Below are positions 12,438 to 25,665 of a DNA stretch of 64,000 nucleotides, one piece after another. Position 1 is the first letter of the stretch; each line of letters begins with the position of its first letter. The notes under the pieces are model-generated. The model searched no databases, was not told the origin of the DNA, and saw only the letters and a list, made by a program, of their open reading frames with translations. Made by a program: the position numbers and the translations under genes. This DNA comes from Heterocephalus glaber (lineage: Eukaryota; Chordata; Mammalia; Rodentia; Bathyergidae): positions 11,420,787 to 11,484,786 of the forward strand of contig NW_004624795.1 in assembly GCF_000247695.1 (NCBI RefSeq), in the 5' to 3' direction.

Positions 12438-12525
12438 GGGGCTGGGGATTTAGTTCAGTGGTTTCTCCGCCTGCTGCACAAGCTCAAGGACCCAAGTTCG
12501 GTCCCCAGTACCAAAAAAAAAAAAA
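12438..12525 (+). mobile_element. ID-like tRNA-derived SINE
   Basis: GGCTGGGGATTTAGTTCAGT (A box), AAGTTCGGTCCCCAGTACC (B box end) and poly(A)13. Flanks GAGAATTTT and GAGAACTTT form a probable target duplication. Confidence 0.92.
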
Positions 12526-13649
12526 GAGAGAACTTTTTTGAACTTGCTGCTTAAAATTTGTCTCAAATGCCTTTCTATGTCAGTAATACATATCTACCAG
12601 GTCTTTTTATCAGCTGCATGATGTTCCAGTATAAAGATTGCTATGGCTTATTTAAATAGTCCAATTGATTCCAAGTCTTGGTGACCAGAAGCACTCTTGC
12701 AATGAATGTGCACTATCTGTTCATGTTATTGCATATTTGTGACAAATTCCTGAGAATATGAATATGACATAAATATGCATAAATATGACAGTTTCCTGAG
12801 AATGGATTAGTTGCTCAAAATAATATGCAACAGATAATCTACCTTCACTATGAGGCCACAATTCCTTTGGCTTCCACCAAGGAGTGTTTTTGATGTCTGA
12901 GGAAGCACCAGATTTTCAGGCAAGTCACTTTACACTGCCCTTGGACATCATCACTAGAGAATCTCAGAGGCAACAATTCCATTAGAGTTAACATATAATC
13001 AACACAGTCCACCTCAGAGGCAGTACAGTTAGTGGAATTCTGAAAGTGATCTTTTATTCAATATTATATTCAGTAATTGTGACTGATTATGTGTGTGTGT
13101 GTGCATGTGTGTAAAGCACTGCACTAGACCCTGGTTACACAACAGTGAATCAGGTAGCATACATCCAGGCCACCTGTATGCAAAATCCATCTATCTGCTG
13201 CTCAGCAGTAGATTGTTACCACCCAAGCTGACATAGCTTTCATGTTCCCAGAACCACACCATGATACTCACTAAAGTTTTCATGCCAAGAAACCACTAAT
13301 AGAAGATGGCCCTTAACTTACAATGGTTTACTTTGCAATTTGTTTTTACTTTATGATGATCGTGCAATAGCAATATGTATTCAATAGAAATCACACTTCA
13401 AATTTTAAATGTTGCTCTTTTCTCAAACTAACAATATGCAATAAGAATGTCTGTGGCAATGCTGGGCAGTAGAAGCTGCTGCACTTCCCAGGCATCCATG
13501 GGATCATGGAGGTATCAACTGTTACTCTACCAGGCACTGTGCTGCTAAGCTATGATTAAATGCATATTTGATTTATGATAGTTTTCATCTGTGATAGTTT
13601 TATCGGGATATAACTCAATCATAAATCAAGGTACATTTGAATATTGAAG
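12526..13649. other. Unannotated stretch with a short (GT)n
   Basis: Contains GT-rich 13091-13112; nothing else recognised. Confidence 0.5.
13091..13112. repeat. Short (GT)n
   Basis: GT repeats interrupted by GCAT. Confidence 0.9.
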
Positions 13650-15605
13650 ACATGTTAACCCAGACTACTAGGGCAGGCTATTTTCATAGTTGTCCAACTT
13701 TTTAAGCCACCTTTTAACTTTGAGATCATTGTAGTTGCACACACATGCTGTTGTAAGAAATAATAGAAGGAGATTAATCCCATGTTCCCTTTACCCAGTA
13801 TCTTCCAATGGTAACACCTTGCACCATATAATGATATTGTGGCAGGAATAGTGACAGTAACATAATCAAGAAACATAATGATACTGTCACAGCAAAGATC
13901 TTTCAAATGATTTTTCTTAACTATACACACTTCCCATCTACTTCCATCCTTAATTCCTGCTTAATCCTTATAACCATTAATCTGTTCTCCATTTCTATAA
14001 TTTTTTGTTTTAAAAGATGTTATGTACATAGAGCAATGTAGTATGTAACCTCTTAATATTGGCTTTTTTCATTCAGAACAATTCTCTGGAGATGTATCTG
14101 GCTTGTTGTGTGTACTAAAATTTCTTCTTTTTATTGCGAATAGTATTCCATTGAGGTATGGATGCACTGCAGTTTGTTTAACCTGTCATCTACTGAAGGG
14201 CAATTGGGCTGTTTCCACTTTGGGAATATTATGACAAATACATCTGTCAACATTTGTATGCATGATTTTGTACAAACAAAAGTCCTTATTTCTCTGGGAT
14301 AAATGTCACATTACAGTTGCCAAAATATATGTTAGCTATATGTTTAGTGTTTAAAGAAACTCCCAAACTGCTTTCCAGAATGGCTGTGCCACTTTCCATT
14401 CCCACCAGCAATGTGAGAGTGATGTGGTTTCTCATATCCATACTGGTGTTGCCAGTATTTTTTCCATAGCCATTCTAATAGATCTGTGGTGATAACTCAT
14501 TGTAGTTTTAATTTGCATTTCCCTAGGGGCTAATGATGTTAAACATGGTTTCATATCTTTATTTCAAATGCTTATTGCTTTTATGCCATTTCTATATGCT
14601 CTTCAATGAACTACTTCCTAATGTCTTTGGCCCATTTTTTAATTAGATTTTTGATGTTGAATTCAGAGAATTTTCTTTTCTTTTTTTATTTTCGGTGCTG
14701 GGGATGGAACCCAGGCCTGGCAAATAGTAGGCAACCTCTCAACCAGTGATTTCATCTCCGGCCTAAGAATTTTTATGTATTCTGGATATTTGCTTTTTAT
14801 CTGATACGTAGTTTAAAAATATTTTTCCCATTCAGCATCTTGTCTTTTCATCCTTCAAACAGGATCTTTTACAAAACAAAAGTCCATTTTGATAAAGTTA
14901 AACTTACCAAATTTGTCTTTTGTAGATTTGTCACAAATCTAAGAAATCTGCCTAGTCCTACATCATGGAGATTTTCTCTTGTTTCTTCTGGAAGTGCTAT
15001 AGTTTTATATTTAAATTCATGATCCTTCTTGACTTATTTTGTATAAGATCGGAAACTTAAGTTGAAGTTCATTTTTTTTGGCCTCTGGGTCCCAGGCTCC
15101 AGCACTTCTTGTTGAAGTGCCATCTTTTCTGTATTGGATACTCTTGCACCTTTGTTAGAACCTAGTTGATATATTTATGTGGGTTAATTTCTGGATTTCC
15201 TGTTCTTCTTTATTGTATGTCTCTCTCTGCCAATACTATGTAGTTTTGATTTCTTTACTTATATGGTAAGTCTTGAAATTGAGTACACTGATTCCTTCCA
15301 CTTTATTTTTCTTTTTCTAAAATTGTTTCAGCTCTTCTAGTTTATTTGCCTCTCCCACTATATTTTTTCCCCACTATATTTTAGAAAACTCTTTTCTGTA
15401 TTTACAAAAAATTTTCTTGAGTTTTGATAGGAATTGCGGTAAATCTGTATGCCAACTTAGGGACCTGATATTTTTAGTATGTTGAATCTTCTAATCCATG
15501 AAGATATGTCTCTCCATTTATTAAGATCATCCTTGCTTTTTCATTGGAAGATTGTACTTTTCAACATACAAGTCTTATACAAGTTTTTTTATATTTATCA
15601 CCCAA
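13650..15605 (-). mobile_element. Old L1 (L1M), antisense, about 2 kb
   Basis: Reads as the reverse complement of L1 ORF2/3' region: GTATTCCATTGAGGTATGG, GGGCTGTTTCCACTTTGGGA, CCATTCCCACCAGCAATGTG, TTAATTTGCATTTCCCTAGG, GTATTCTGGATATTTGC, TTGATAGGAATTGCGGT. It is collinear with L1 for about 2 kb, frames decayed, and interrupted by a SINE at 14675. Confidence 0.88.
14675..14765 (-). mobile_element. ID-like SINE nested in the L1
   Basis: Poly(T)-rich start, GGTGCTGGGGATGGAACCCA and ATTTCATCTCCGGCC: minus-strand ID-type. AGAATTTT flanks both sides (14667-14674 and 14766-14773). Confidence 0.88.
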
Positions 15606-16299
15606 TTTTCAAATGATGAATCATGATGACTATCTTGTCTTAAGCTTTTTGGCCATTTCTTTATTTTGAGATTTGTTCATTTAAGCCTTTTGTAAAGTAT
15701 TGACATTAATTCCACCTTATACATAAGAAAATTAATAAGTAGAAAACCAGAGCTTTTGCTCATACCTCCTGATTCTAATCCATATTTAATTTCCAGTATC
15801 TTAGACTTTTCCTACAGTGGTCCCCCAGCTTAGGTTGCCTTCCTCTGTAATATTCTACAACAGTCTACAGCATCCTTAATCCCAAGACCTCTTAGATAAG
15901 AGTTCAGTAAAGAAAGGTATAGATTCAGAGAAAAGAAGAGAGGAATGATTTTGGATTACATGAAAGCAATAGTGAATATTTTTTAAGCAGATCTTAAAAC
16001 ATTCACTCTAATTCTGGGATCCATGTGTGATGCCTGATGCTCTCAGTCTGGATTTACTCTCAGTTCAACTACTCAGTGCTGCGAAGCTCAAAATGAGCTC
16101 TCCTTGTTTTACTGCAAATGTGCTTCTCTGGACTATGTATAACCCTCTTCAGCCAAGTGGGTTCAATTCAATCAGTTAAACTAGCCACAGTTCCTCCATC
16201 TCTTTCACATTGCACCGTTAATATTTTCTTGATGCTGGATAAATGCTCCTGAGTATTTGATTTTTCTCACTACCATGTCTGAGAGAGCTGGTGAGTATG

Positions 16300-16301
<2 letters not shown>
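15606..16301. other. Unannotated stretch, possible MIR trace
   Basis: Around 15700-15790 there are faint MIR-like words (ACATAAGAAAATTAATAAG), too diverged to call. Confidence 0.4.

Positions 16302-16342
<41 letters not shown>
16302..16342. repeat. (GT)n microsatellite
   Basis: About 20 uninterrupted GT units. Confidence 0.98.
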
Positions 16343-16344
<2 letters not shown>

Positions 16345-19300
16345 TTGAAAAGTCAATGCCTTTTGGAGTTGCAAATGTCATGGAAAATCCCTCCTTTTCC
16401 TTGATGCTGAAAGTGAAGGACTAAAGAAGCAATGGGGACTGATGACTATCTCTGCTTGTCTTTGGAAGACTAAGCTGGACTGTTGAGGATCTGAGTAATA
16501 GTGAAGCACTGTGACTTCCCTTTCAAATAAAGAGGAGGCTACCATGAATGAAATGCAGCACAGAGGGAGGAAGGAAGGTGCCTGTTGCTGTCATTTTAAT
16601 CCTCGCTGAGAAAACGCTTGGATTTACTCTCCAAATAATGAATGAGTTGAATAAACCATTGAGCCTCTCATCCCATTCACTGCTTTGCTATCTGGGGTGA
16701 TAACTAGTGGGTCTGACGATGCTAAGGGGGAACTGCAGGGAAGGACTTGGCATCTGCAGTCCTTGAGAAAGCTCCGCTGAACAATCTAACAAAGTGGCCA
16801 GAGCACCCAATTCGGACCCTCTAGTGACCAGCCTCATAGGAGTTCAGAGTCTGGGACAGAGTGAAGAAAGAGAAATGGACAGGAGCCTAAAGACAGGAAA
16901 ACTGGGCCAGCAATCCAAGGACTGAGCCGACATCTGGGAGGCCAAGACTGAAATAATAGAGATGAGATCAAAAATGAATGAGCTGGATCCTTAGAGCTTT
17001 CTTAAACAGTACAACTACAACTCCCTTAGCTTTCTTTCAATTCTTCCATTTTTTTTCTTTCTTCTCCAATTCATTAAATGTCTTTTTGCAGCTGTGTGTT
17101 TTAGGACAGATACTCTTGACATTTGTACAGCAAACATGATCTGGCATTTTTAGAAGAATGGAAGTTTGTCCCCTCAGCCGAGAGTAGTTTTAATGGGGAA
17201 AGTGGCATTTACAGTCCAGTATTTAACTGACAGGGTGAACTGCCTGTATAATTAGCGGGCCTTCTCACCCAGCCATAGGTCTTCAGTACTATGTTTGAAC
17301 GTGCAGATACAACGAACTTCCTCACTCCTCCTTCACCTTAATACTCTCAGTTCTCACTGTGACAAAGCATAGAGGATTCTCTCTTCAATACTAAGATTTG
17401 ACATCCTGAAGTCATGGAGATAAACCGAGGAGAATTTCCCATTTGTCAGATTGGTGAGATGCTTCTTGCAAGGGTAGGGAGATGAGCACCTGGCAGCAGA
17501 ATGGGTCAGAAGGCAGGCGTTCAGTGCCATCGAAAGACCCCTGACTGTGCAATAAATGTCAAAGGGAACATGGGAAACAGGGAAGGCCTCTCTAGAGATT
17601 TATTTATACAGCAGGTCACCAAGGGCGAGAGGACCCTTTCTGAACTTTGCTCTTAGGAGCATACATTTCATTGTAGGCCTGGCCTCAAACTCCACATAGA
17701 AATATTTCTGGAAGCATTTAGAAAAACCCATTCTGATTGGCACTCAGAAGAAAAACATTAAGTGTGGGTGGAAAGAGAAGAATTTTCTCTGCAGCTTGCC
17801 TGAGCACCCAAACTACCCAGATTCCTTCCGCAAATCACCATCCTCCAGGCAGCCACTAGAATAATCAAAGGAGCAAATGCTTGTGATTTATGGTAAGCAA
17901 GTAGGTGATAAGTACTAGTCTTACCAACAGAAACATCATCTTGGTTTTATCAAAGACAACATAAACAACTGCAGAGTTCTATTAATGAGGAAATATCTAC
18001 ATTAGTTGTTATTTTTAGAGAGAAAACATTTCCTAATAAAGAACTTGTTTAAAGCAGATTTCAGTGGGCTCTGGGGAAAGACTGGTTACATATATTGAGT
18101 GTATTGACTCTGTAGCATCAGAACATATCGATACAAACCACGGCACAAATAAAACCTGGTGTGTTTGTGGCAGAATGTCAATCTCTGTGCTAAGTGCTCC
18201 ATCAGCCTCTTCGTTGCATAGCATGTGAGCACCAGAAATGGGCCTTAGATCTCCTAGTTTGATCTCCTCTCTTAATAAAGAAGACAGTTGAACATGCTTT
18301 CTTAAAAAGAAGCCAGGTGAATCTTCAAGAAGTGTTTAGTTGCTGTTAAGAGACACTGCAAGTCAACCTGCCTAGACCTTTATGTAGGAAGGGAAACTCC
18401 AACTGTCTTTATCTTTGACTCTTGGGGAAGGTGTGAATCCCACCCACCCAATTCACATTTGCTTGTTGGACTGCTGCTCATTTGCAGGGTAGGACAGGTT
18501 CAGGAAGTCCATTGTGGAATGTTTGTTTAGAGGGCCAGAATCTAAACTTCCACTCCTTGTCAGGGTGATTTTTCTTTAAAAAAAAAAAAAAAAAGACAAG
18601 AGGTACAGGAAGAGAGAGACTGCAGCACTGCTGGGACCAGCAGATGACTGTGCTCTTTCTTGCTACTTTGCTGTTGTTATTGTTGTTTTCCTGTGGGCCT
18701 ACAGGTATCAGGTTTATCACCAGCACTCGGACTGGGAATATGGCAGGCAGTATGATAACAATTTCCTTCCTGGCCTGTCCCTGAATGGCCAGCACAGTCA
18801 ACACGTAATCAGACCATCTACAGCTGCACTGTTGCTGTTAACAACTTCATTATACCCGTGATATTTGGCTGGGTAATTCATTTCCCGAGCAAGGCAATAT
18901 CTCCTAATATGCCTAATGGGTTGAGTGTAATTTTATAGGCTTTTGAAGATTAACGTGCCCCCCCCACACCTTGTGCTTAGCTTTGCCCTAATATGGGAAA
19001 CAATGATGACTACCATTAGGAAACAGCATTGCCCTGTTCAGGTTTTTAGTGTGGATTGGGTCTGCAAACCACAAAGACAGGAAATATTAGTGATTGGAAT
19101 GATACATTTTATGTTGGTCATTTAATATCACTGGTAACTGCTTTTGTGCTTGTCTCTGCATTTAACCTTCATATGAGGTCTCACCAAGGATATTAAATAA
19201 ATTTTACAAAATTAGTTAATTCTGGGTCCTGGGGGTGAAGTGGGCTTTGGTATGATATGCTTACTGTTACAAATGCTGTTGGAAAAGAAAGAACCAGATC

Positions 19301-20029
19301 AAAACTAAGAAATCTGATCCATGCATCACATCTAATGCTCAAGCTGCAATTTTTCTTTAAGCTGGACAGAAATATAAAATGTATGCCTCTGAGTTCTCTT
19401 TCATTCTGTTCAATTAAATACATATGTATTAAAGATCATCATGCACAGGGGCCCCACTCGAGGAACTCAGAGGGAAATTCAAAAGTTGAAGAGGGCTGAG
19501 TCCTGCCCTTATGAATATGTCAATCCAGTAGGAAAGTAGATACAGCCCACATAACTGGAATCACCATGCTGAGAGACTAAGCATAGTTACAAATACCGCA
19601 GTGACAGAGGAGAAAGACATTCATTCCACTTAGGGACATAAATGAGAAGTGAATACACTGTTTCAGTGCTGCCTTCTTTAGTCCACCAGCCAACTTGAAT
19701 TTTTTTTTTTAGGAGAATCTAGTCTCCTGAGAATCTGACTTGAGTTAACTTCTCGCTTAGGAGAGTTAGGGTTTATCTGATTTCTAAGTGCTTCTTGGTC
19801 ATCACTGATGATGACTGGTTCCAAGTATCATGAATGAAAATGGAGAAGCCAGCACAAAAATAGGTCTAAGAATTCTTTGGTATTTTCTTTTATCCTTTTA
19901 TCTACCATGGCACCTCTTTTCTTGACTTTGTAAAATTAAATTCTACTAGACAGACTCCTGTCAGCAGCTAGAAAATAGAAGTTGATCCTGTGCCAATATT
20001 TTTAACTCCAAATATTTTTGTAGAATTTG
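16343..20029. other. 3.7-kb repeat-poor stretch
   Basis: No interspersed repeat recognised apart from an A-run at about 18578-18595. Long single-copy sequence with AT-rich homeobox-like words such as TATAATTAGCGGGCC near 17250. It could hold conserved regulatory elements; this is inference only. Confidence 0.45.
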
Positions 20030-20118
20030 TTTTCTTTTTTCCAATACTGAGAATTGAACCCAGGCCCTCACACATGCTAGGCAAGTACCCTAACCCTGAG
20101 CTACATCCCTAGCACACT
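20030..20118 (-). mobile_element. ID-type SINE
   Basis: TTTTCCAATACTGAGAATTG, AACCCAGGCCCTCACACATG, CTAGGCAAGTACC and TGAGCTACATCCCTAGC: the antisense of an ID SINE with the GTAGCTCAG-type A box, older than the GGTACC copies. Confidence 0.9.
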
Positions 20119-21009
20119 ACAGATATTTTAGCATTATAATTTTTTAAAGGAAGAGAAAGATGAAGAGAAACATAGGCAGAGGAGCAAGAAAGGTCTCCCT
20201 AAAATTAAGCAGTCTTTTATCCTTCAGTATTTTGACTCATCATCGTGACCACTTCGAGCTGTCGATTGAACATGGGCCTCATGGGCTCATTTTCATCCTT
20301 GCTAACAAAGTCCCTATCATTTGATGGGTAGGTGTACATGTCCATAGGACTTTGGAGAAGTTGAAACCATGCATCCTGTTAACTATTTTATTCTCTTAAT
20401 CTGAGCAACCTTTTGCTGGTTTATGAATTATCAAATCTTAGATCTTTAACTAGTTCATTTTAAAATAATTTGAAAATTCTGCACAACATTCTGAAAGTAA
20501 CTGGGGACCCAAAAAATATCTTTGGTTTTCAATTCCCAACAAAAGGCCTCCCCAGAGAAAAGGCCAAAATGGGTAGTATAAATGGGGAAGGCTCCCGGTG
20601 CCTCTGGGAACGATCCTAGTCCTCTACCACAGTCCTTCTCCAGTCCCAGTCTCACTGGACTGAGGCATGACTGAGATCTCGCTAGCAACCCATTTGTGGC
20701 ACACACTGTTCATTATGCCCAAATCCAGGGGATCAGAGAATATAGATGGCCTTGGGCATGGTGTAAGGAGAAGCGCGACCTGTGCTGACTCCTCTTGAGG
20801 AGATTTAGGTGAATACTGCCACCTATTGATAGGTGAAACATGTGCTACAAATTCTAACTGACCTGACCTCATGCTAAGGCTTATCAGAGGAGGTCTCATT
20901 ACATAGTTGGCCAGAGGATCTTAACGGCTTTAAGTTCATAATTCTCAATGCATCTGTGATGAAAATGTCTGTTACACTCATTTAAAATGACTCACAAGAT
21001 GTATTTCTG
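20119..21009. other. Unannotated stretch
   Basis: No exon or repeat recognised; overlapping minus-strand frames of 83-91 aa near 20455-20899 look like chance. Confidence 0.5.
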
Positions 21010-21225
21010 ATAAGAGGCAAAGGGAGTAGAACTACCCTGAGTTTACAGTCTGAGGCCTGGGTTTGAGTCTCACCTTGGCCCCTAAGTGCACATAAACAAG
21101 CTAATCTCTCTGACCTTTAGTTTCCCCATCAATAAAAAGTGGATAATCCTACTTTGTAAGGTGTGAGAATTCAGTGACCCGGGTGCGTGGCACACAGAAG
21201 GTATGTGGTCACTGGCAGAATTCAG
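21010..21225 (+). mobile_element. MIR SINE
   Basis: GGCCTGGGTTTGAGTCTCAC, TCTCTCTGACCTTTAGTTTC and GCGTGGCACACAGAAGGTAT match MIR in order. Confidence 0.85.
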
Positions 21226-22789
21226 TATTATTTTTCCACTGAACTGTTAGAAGTAACTATTTGGGATGCAATGATTGGTAATATGACAAACCACATCATG
21301 TATCAGGCTCTGGTGAACTCATCCACGTGGGTCAGTTATCCTTAGGCAATGTTCCTTGTCTGGTAGACTATCTTTGACATCCAAAATTAGGACAGTGTGA
21401 ACATAAATATTGAAACTTTAAGTGTGCCAATTGAGAAAATGAGGATAAATGGGCTTCATTACTGTACGTCTCCTGACTGCACTGGAGGATACATGGGGTT
21501 GAGGCGATAAAGAATTATGATAAAACTTTGGAGTTGCGTATAAATGGGGCTTTGTGACCTGCTGGATAAGATTGAGACTGAGAGCCAGGCCTAGGAGGCT
21601 CACATTCCTTCCTCGGCATGGTGTGGGGGATCATGGGCTCCTACAGACAATAGCGGATTCATAGCTGGAGAATTCTAATGATGACTGAAAGGAGGGGGCA
21701 GTCAGAACAAGAAGACTTTTCAGCAGCGCAGACTGATTATCACACCGGTGCTCCAGCCTGGCGAGCGGCTGTGGAGAGGACGCACGAAGCCATTCTTGGA
21801 AAGCTCTCCTCGAAGTGTTTGCAATCTCCTTAAGAGAATCCCACTTCTCAAAAATGCAACACTGGAAAATCTCCCGTGATTAGTTCAGATAAACACTCTG
21901 TCATCGACTCACCCGAGAAGAAATATGGACCAGCTTTTTTCAAAGAGTCCTTTTGAATGCCATGTGTCTAGGCTTCCAAGACTTAGAGAAAAAATTCCAA
22001 AAGAGTGTTTCTCAGGATACTTTTGGACCATTCCTTTTAGTCTGGAAGGTCAACTGGGGCTTAAAACAAAATAATCAAGAAATAACCTGCCTCTGAACAG
22101 TCTGCACCTTTTGAAAAGGTCTCTTCTGGATTGAATAGCCATTGCCCTCCCCAACCCCTTTCTTTTTTCTTTGGGGCTTAGAAATGGAAAGGGAGGAGGA
22201 GGAAGAGTGTCACATTCATTACTAACAACTTTGCACATAATAAGCATGTTCAGCTACACCCTGGGGTGTTCGTTTTCTTTTCCTATTTTTTGGCCCCTTT
22301 TTTAGCTGCTTTTGATAAATAGCACATTTTATTTTTGAAAAAAGAATCAGAGCCGTTATTGAGCAGCCGCCCCCTCAAGGAAGGTCAAGAGATTAGAGAG
22401 CGGAAGTAGGCTGGCCAGACTCTTTGCTGACCACAGTAAGGGACCGCCACTTTCTTCTCATAATTTACTTTTGAGATTCTGATGAAAAGGCTCCCCCCCT
22501 AAAAAAAAAAAAGTTAAACATTGTATTGCTAGAAAATAGCCATCAAAAAAATGATCAATTGAAATTTATGTCTTACAAACAAACCACGTGTGACTAACTG
22601 CACGGCAGACATGCATTTGCAGTGATGTAGGGACATTCTGAAAATATGGGCAGGATTTTGGGGTGGGAGTGGGCATTACTGGCTACGAGATTGGTAGACT
22701 CTGGTCTAATTTCACAAGTGTCTGAAATTCTAAGCATTGCATTTTACAAGTCAAACAACAGTATGTTAAAAGGAACCTCTGAGTTCAAC
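21226..22789. other. Repeat-poor stretch
   Basis: No repeat recognised except an A-run at about 22501-22512. It includes a GC-skewed patch at 22340-22450 (GAGCAGCCGCCCCCTC) after an AT-rich segment. Confidence 0.45.
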
Positions 22790-22940
22790 TTGGGCAACTC
22801 TCTCATTTTACCAGTGGAAAAACTGAGGCCTGAGGGTAGAAAACAATGTACCCAAGGTCAAACAGCAAGGGAGGAGTGTCTGGAAGACACAAGCTCAAAC
22901 TCCCCATCCCCAAACCCATGTTCTTTCCACTGAGCTGAAC
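22790..22940 (-). mobile_element. MIR SINE
   Basis: CTCATTTTACCAGTGGAAAA, CTGAGGCCTGAGGG and CCCAAGGTCAAACAGCAAGG are antisense MIR. Confidence 0.85.
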
Positions 22941-23250
22941 AGCCCCGTCGGAGGGCAATGGGCAAACTCTCATCCTGAAGGAGGAAGTCTTCTTTGGGAG
23001 AAAACTGCACCACCGCCAACACCCTCCACAAATGGCCCTGTGGCCTGCTCCAGGCAGGCCTCGGTTACAGCCTTGACTGACTCCTTCAAAGCATTCTAGA
23101 CACACCTTTGTGCCTCTGGAGACTCTGCTGCCTGTTCTTTTCTCTGGCTTAAAAAAGTGCCTGGACCATAAATGCCCAAACTACATCTATGTGCATGTCC
23201 TAGAATCACTAACATCGGTATCCATAGGCTAAAACTTTAAAAATCACCTT

Positions 23251-23253
<3 letters not shown>

Positions 23254-23301
<48 letters not shown>
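23254..23301. repeat. (CT)n microsatellite
   Basis: About 23 CT units. Confidence 0.98.
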
Positions 23302-23304
<3 letters not shown>

Positions 23305-23339
23305 CTCTCCAATTCCTACCCTTCACTAGCTCTGTAAGT

Positions 23340-23900
23340 TCTACCTCTGCACTTCACTTTCATTCCCTGGCATCTATTTTTGCATGCCCTCACCAAAAGT
23401 GTCTTTCTCCTTGCAGGTTCTCACTTTTTTGATTCATTGTTCACAATGGCTAGACTAGAAGGCTCTTATTCAACTGCACTACTAGTCTCCTCAAACAAAC
23501 TCCTATCACAAACTCTAGACTCTTTAACATAGCACTCAAGTCCTCCCCAGTCCAGCCCTGGTCTACGTTTTGAGCGAAGTTCCATTAGATCAGCTCAGGA
23601 CCGTTCATTCCAGTCCTGTCCACTGGACTTCTTATCCTTCCCCAAATAGTCCAGGAGCTCTGTGCCTTGGTTTCCTTCCTGTCTCTTCTTTTCAACCTGC
23701 AGGAGTCTCATTCCTCCACATCCATTTCAGATGCAACCTTCTCTATGAATCATCCCTAGGCATTCCAGAAAGATATAATAATTCTTTTATGTTCCCTTAG
23801 CAGACTGCTCAGACTTTCAGAAATGGCACTTATTTAGTTCTACCTTATAATCAGTTGCACCTCTCTCACTAAGTAAATCTCTTTTATCTTTGAAAAATGC
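23340..23900 (+). mobile_element. L2 body
   Basis: AGTCCTCCCCAGTCCAGCC, CCTCCACATCCATTTCAGAT, GCAACCTTCTCTATGAATC and GGCACTTATTTAGTTC follow the plus-strand L2 order, strongly diverged. Confidence 0.6.
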
Positions 23901-23959
23901 CTCACTCTCTGTACTCCTCCCCCCATATTGCTTCACCTGATGTTTTACAGATAATAAAT

Positions 23960-24110
23960 TTTTATTTTTTAATATTCATTGAGCACTTACTTGCTTCGAG
24001 GCACTAGGGCAGGAAGTGAAAGGCTAGAGGAAGAAGTTTTTTGGGGTTTTTTTTAATGCAATCTCTTTCTTCAAAGGAGCTAATCAGTAAGGCACGATCA
24101 CAAATAACCT
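23960..24110 (-). mobile_element. L2 3' end fragment
   Basis: AATATTCATTGAGCACTTAC, CGAGGCACTAGGGCAGG and AAAGGAGCTAATCAGTAAGG follow antisense L2. Confidence 0.55.
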
Positions 24111-24699
24111 AAGCAAGTGAAATAACTGTGGGGGTGGAATTGGGTGGAGGGGAAGTTCTGCGTGGGGAACAAACATTCTCTGTGTTCCTAAGGAGAGCAC
24201 TGGCATTATGACTAGAAGGGAGGGGTGATGGGAAGAGGAGAGGGAAAAAAATAGCAAGACTGCTTTTAGATTCCATGTCTGTGCTGGAGTCATTATTAAG
24301 GTCCTCTTTAGGTCTGACTGATCTAAGTCATCCTTCCCCCAAAACCAGAATAATTATCCTAAATCAGGACTGATCATTTAGCTCCCTGTTCTAATGTTTG
24401 CTGTTCAGCGAATCAAGCATCACATAATTACAGTCGTATGAGAATAGTTATGGAGAATACCAGTTTGTGGAGATGACACAAAATCCAGGAAAAAAACTGA
24501 AGAACAAAATGGAAGAACAGTCTGTAAAAGTGCAGGAGGGAGGCACAATAAGAATGATCAGTATGGGTTGAAGCTAATTAAGAAAAATTAAAGAAGAGGA
24601 GCCTTTAGTGGATAGTCACTTGGTAAAAAAAATTAGATGTATCAAAAGAACTTTAAACTTGTTTCAATTCTGAAACTCTCCACTACTCTTGGAGGGGGC

Positions 24700-25330
24700 T
24701 TTATTCATTCAATCAATGTATACACATTCAACACACCAACAAAACACTAAATATGTGTTGAGTGCCTTCAAGGTGCCAGAAATTCTTCCAGACAGGAAAA
24801 ACATACTAGTGGGTAAGAAACTTTGCACTTAAAACTCTTACAATAGAATGCAGATGACTGAAGCTAAATAAGTGCAATAAAATGTAATGGATGTAATGAT
24901 GGGAGAGTATCAGACACCATAGGACAGGGCACCTAAGAGCCTAAGAGCTAGGAAAATACCCCTGAGATGTGATGTGTAAACCAAGACTCCAAGGCTATGT
25001 AGAAGTTAGCCTGACAAAGGGGACTGAACATCTAGGCAGAAGAACACCATATGCAAAGCTCAGGTGTAAAGAGAGAATCTGTCCTGTCCAAGGAACTGAA
25101 ACATATTGAAACAAAACTACAGCAAGTAGAAAGGTGTTGAGAAATTAGGGTAGAGAAGAAAGCCGGATCAGAGTGTAGAGAATGTTCCTAAGGCATGTCA
25201 AGGATTTTATAGTTCATCAATAGGTCCTGGGAAACATTAAAGAAGGTGACACCATGGATCAAACCTACTAAGTATGTAATACAAATGGCTGGAAGAGTGG
25301 GTTAATGAAAAAAATGAACTAAAGGATTTC
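24700..25330 (-). mobile_element. L2, antisense
   Basis: TTATTCATTCAATCAATG, AGTGCCTTCAAGGTGCCAG, CATCTAGGCAGAAGAACACC, ATGCAAAGCTCAGGTG and CATGTCAAGGATTTTATAG are collinear with reverse L2. Confidence 0.75.
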
Positions 25331-25370
25331 CTTTGCAATGGACTGGGACATTTTGACTTGCACTTGAGTG

Positions 25371-25665
25371 CAGATTGAATATTCTTTATCCAAAATGCTT
25401 GGGACAAGAAGGGTTTCAGATTTCAGATTTTGGAATAGCTCCATATTTATAACGAGATATCTTGGGTCTAGGGACCAAAGTCTAAAAAAGAAAATCATTT
25501 ATGTTCCATATATACCTTATACACATAGTCTGAAGGTAATTTATATAATACTTTAAATAGTTTTGTGCAGGAAATGTTTTATGTTGTGTAATATTCTGCT
25601 TATGGTGTCATGGCTATTGAAGTATTTGACGTATTTTGATTTTCAGATTAGGGGTGCTCAACATG
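25371..25665. mobile_element. Tigger-type (TcMar) DNA transposon remnant
   Basis: TTTATCCAAAATGCTTGGGA, GGTTTCAGATTTCAGATTTT, ATACCTTATACACATAGTCT and the right end CAGATTAGGGGTGCTCAACA match a common mammalian non-autonomous element with weak terminal inverted repeats. Confidence 0.78.
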
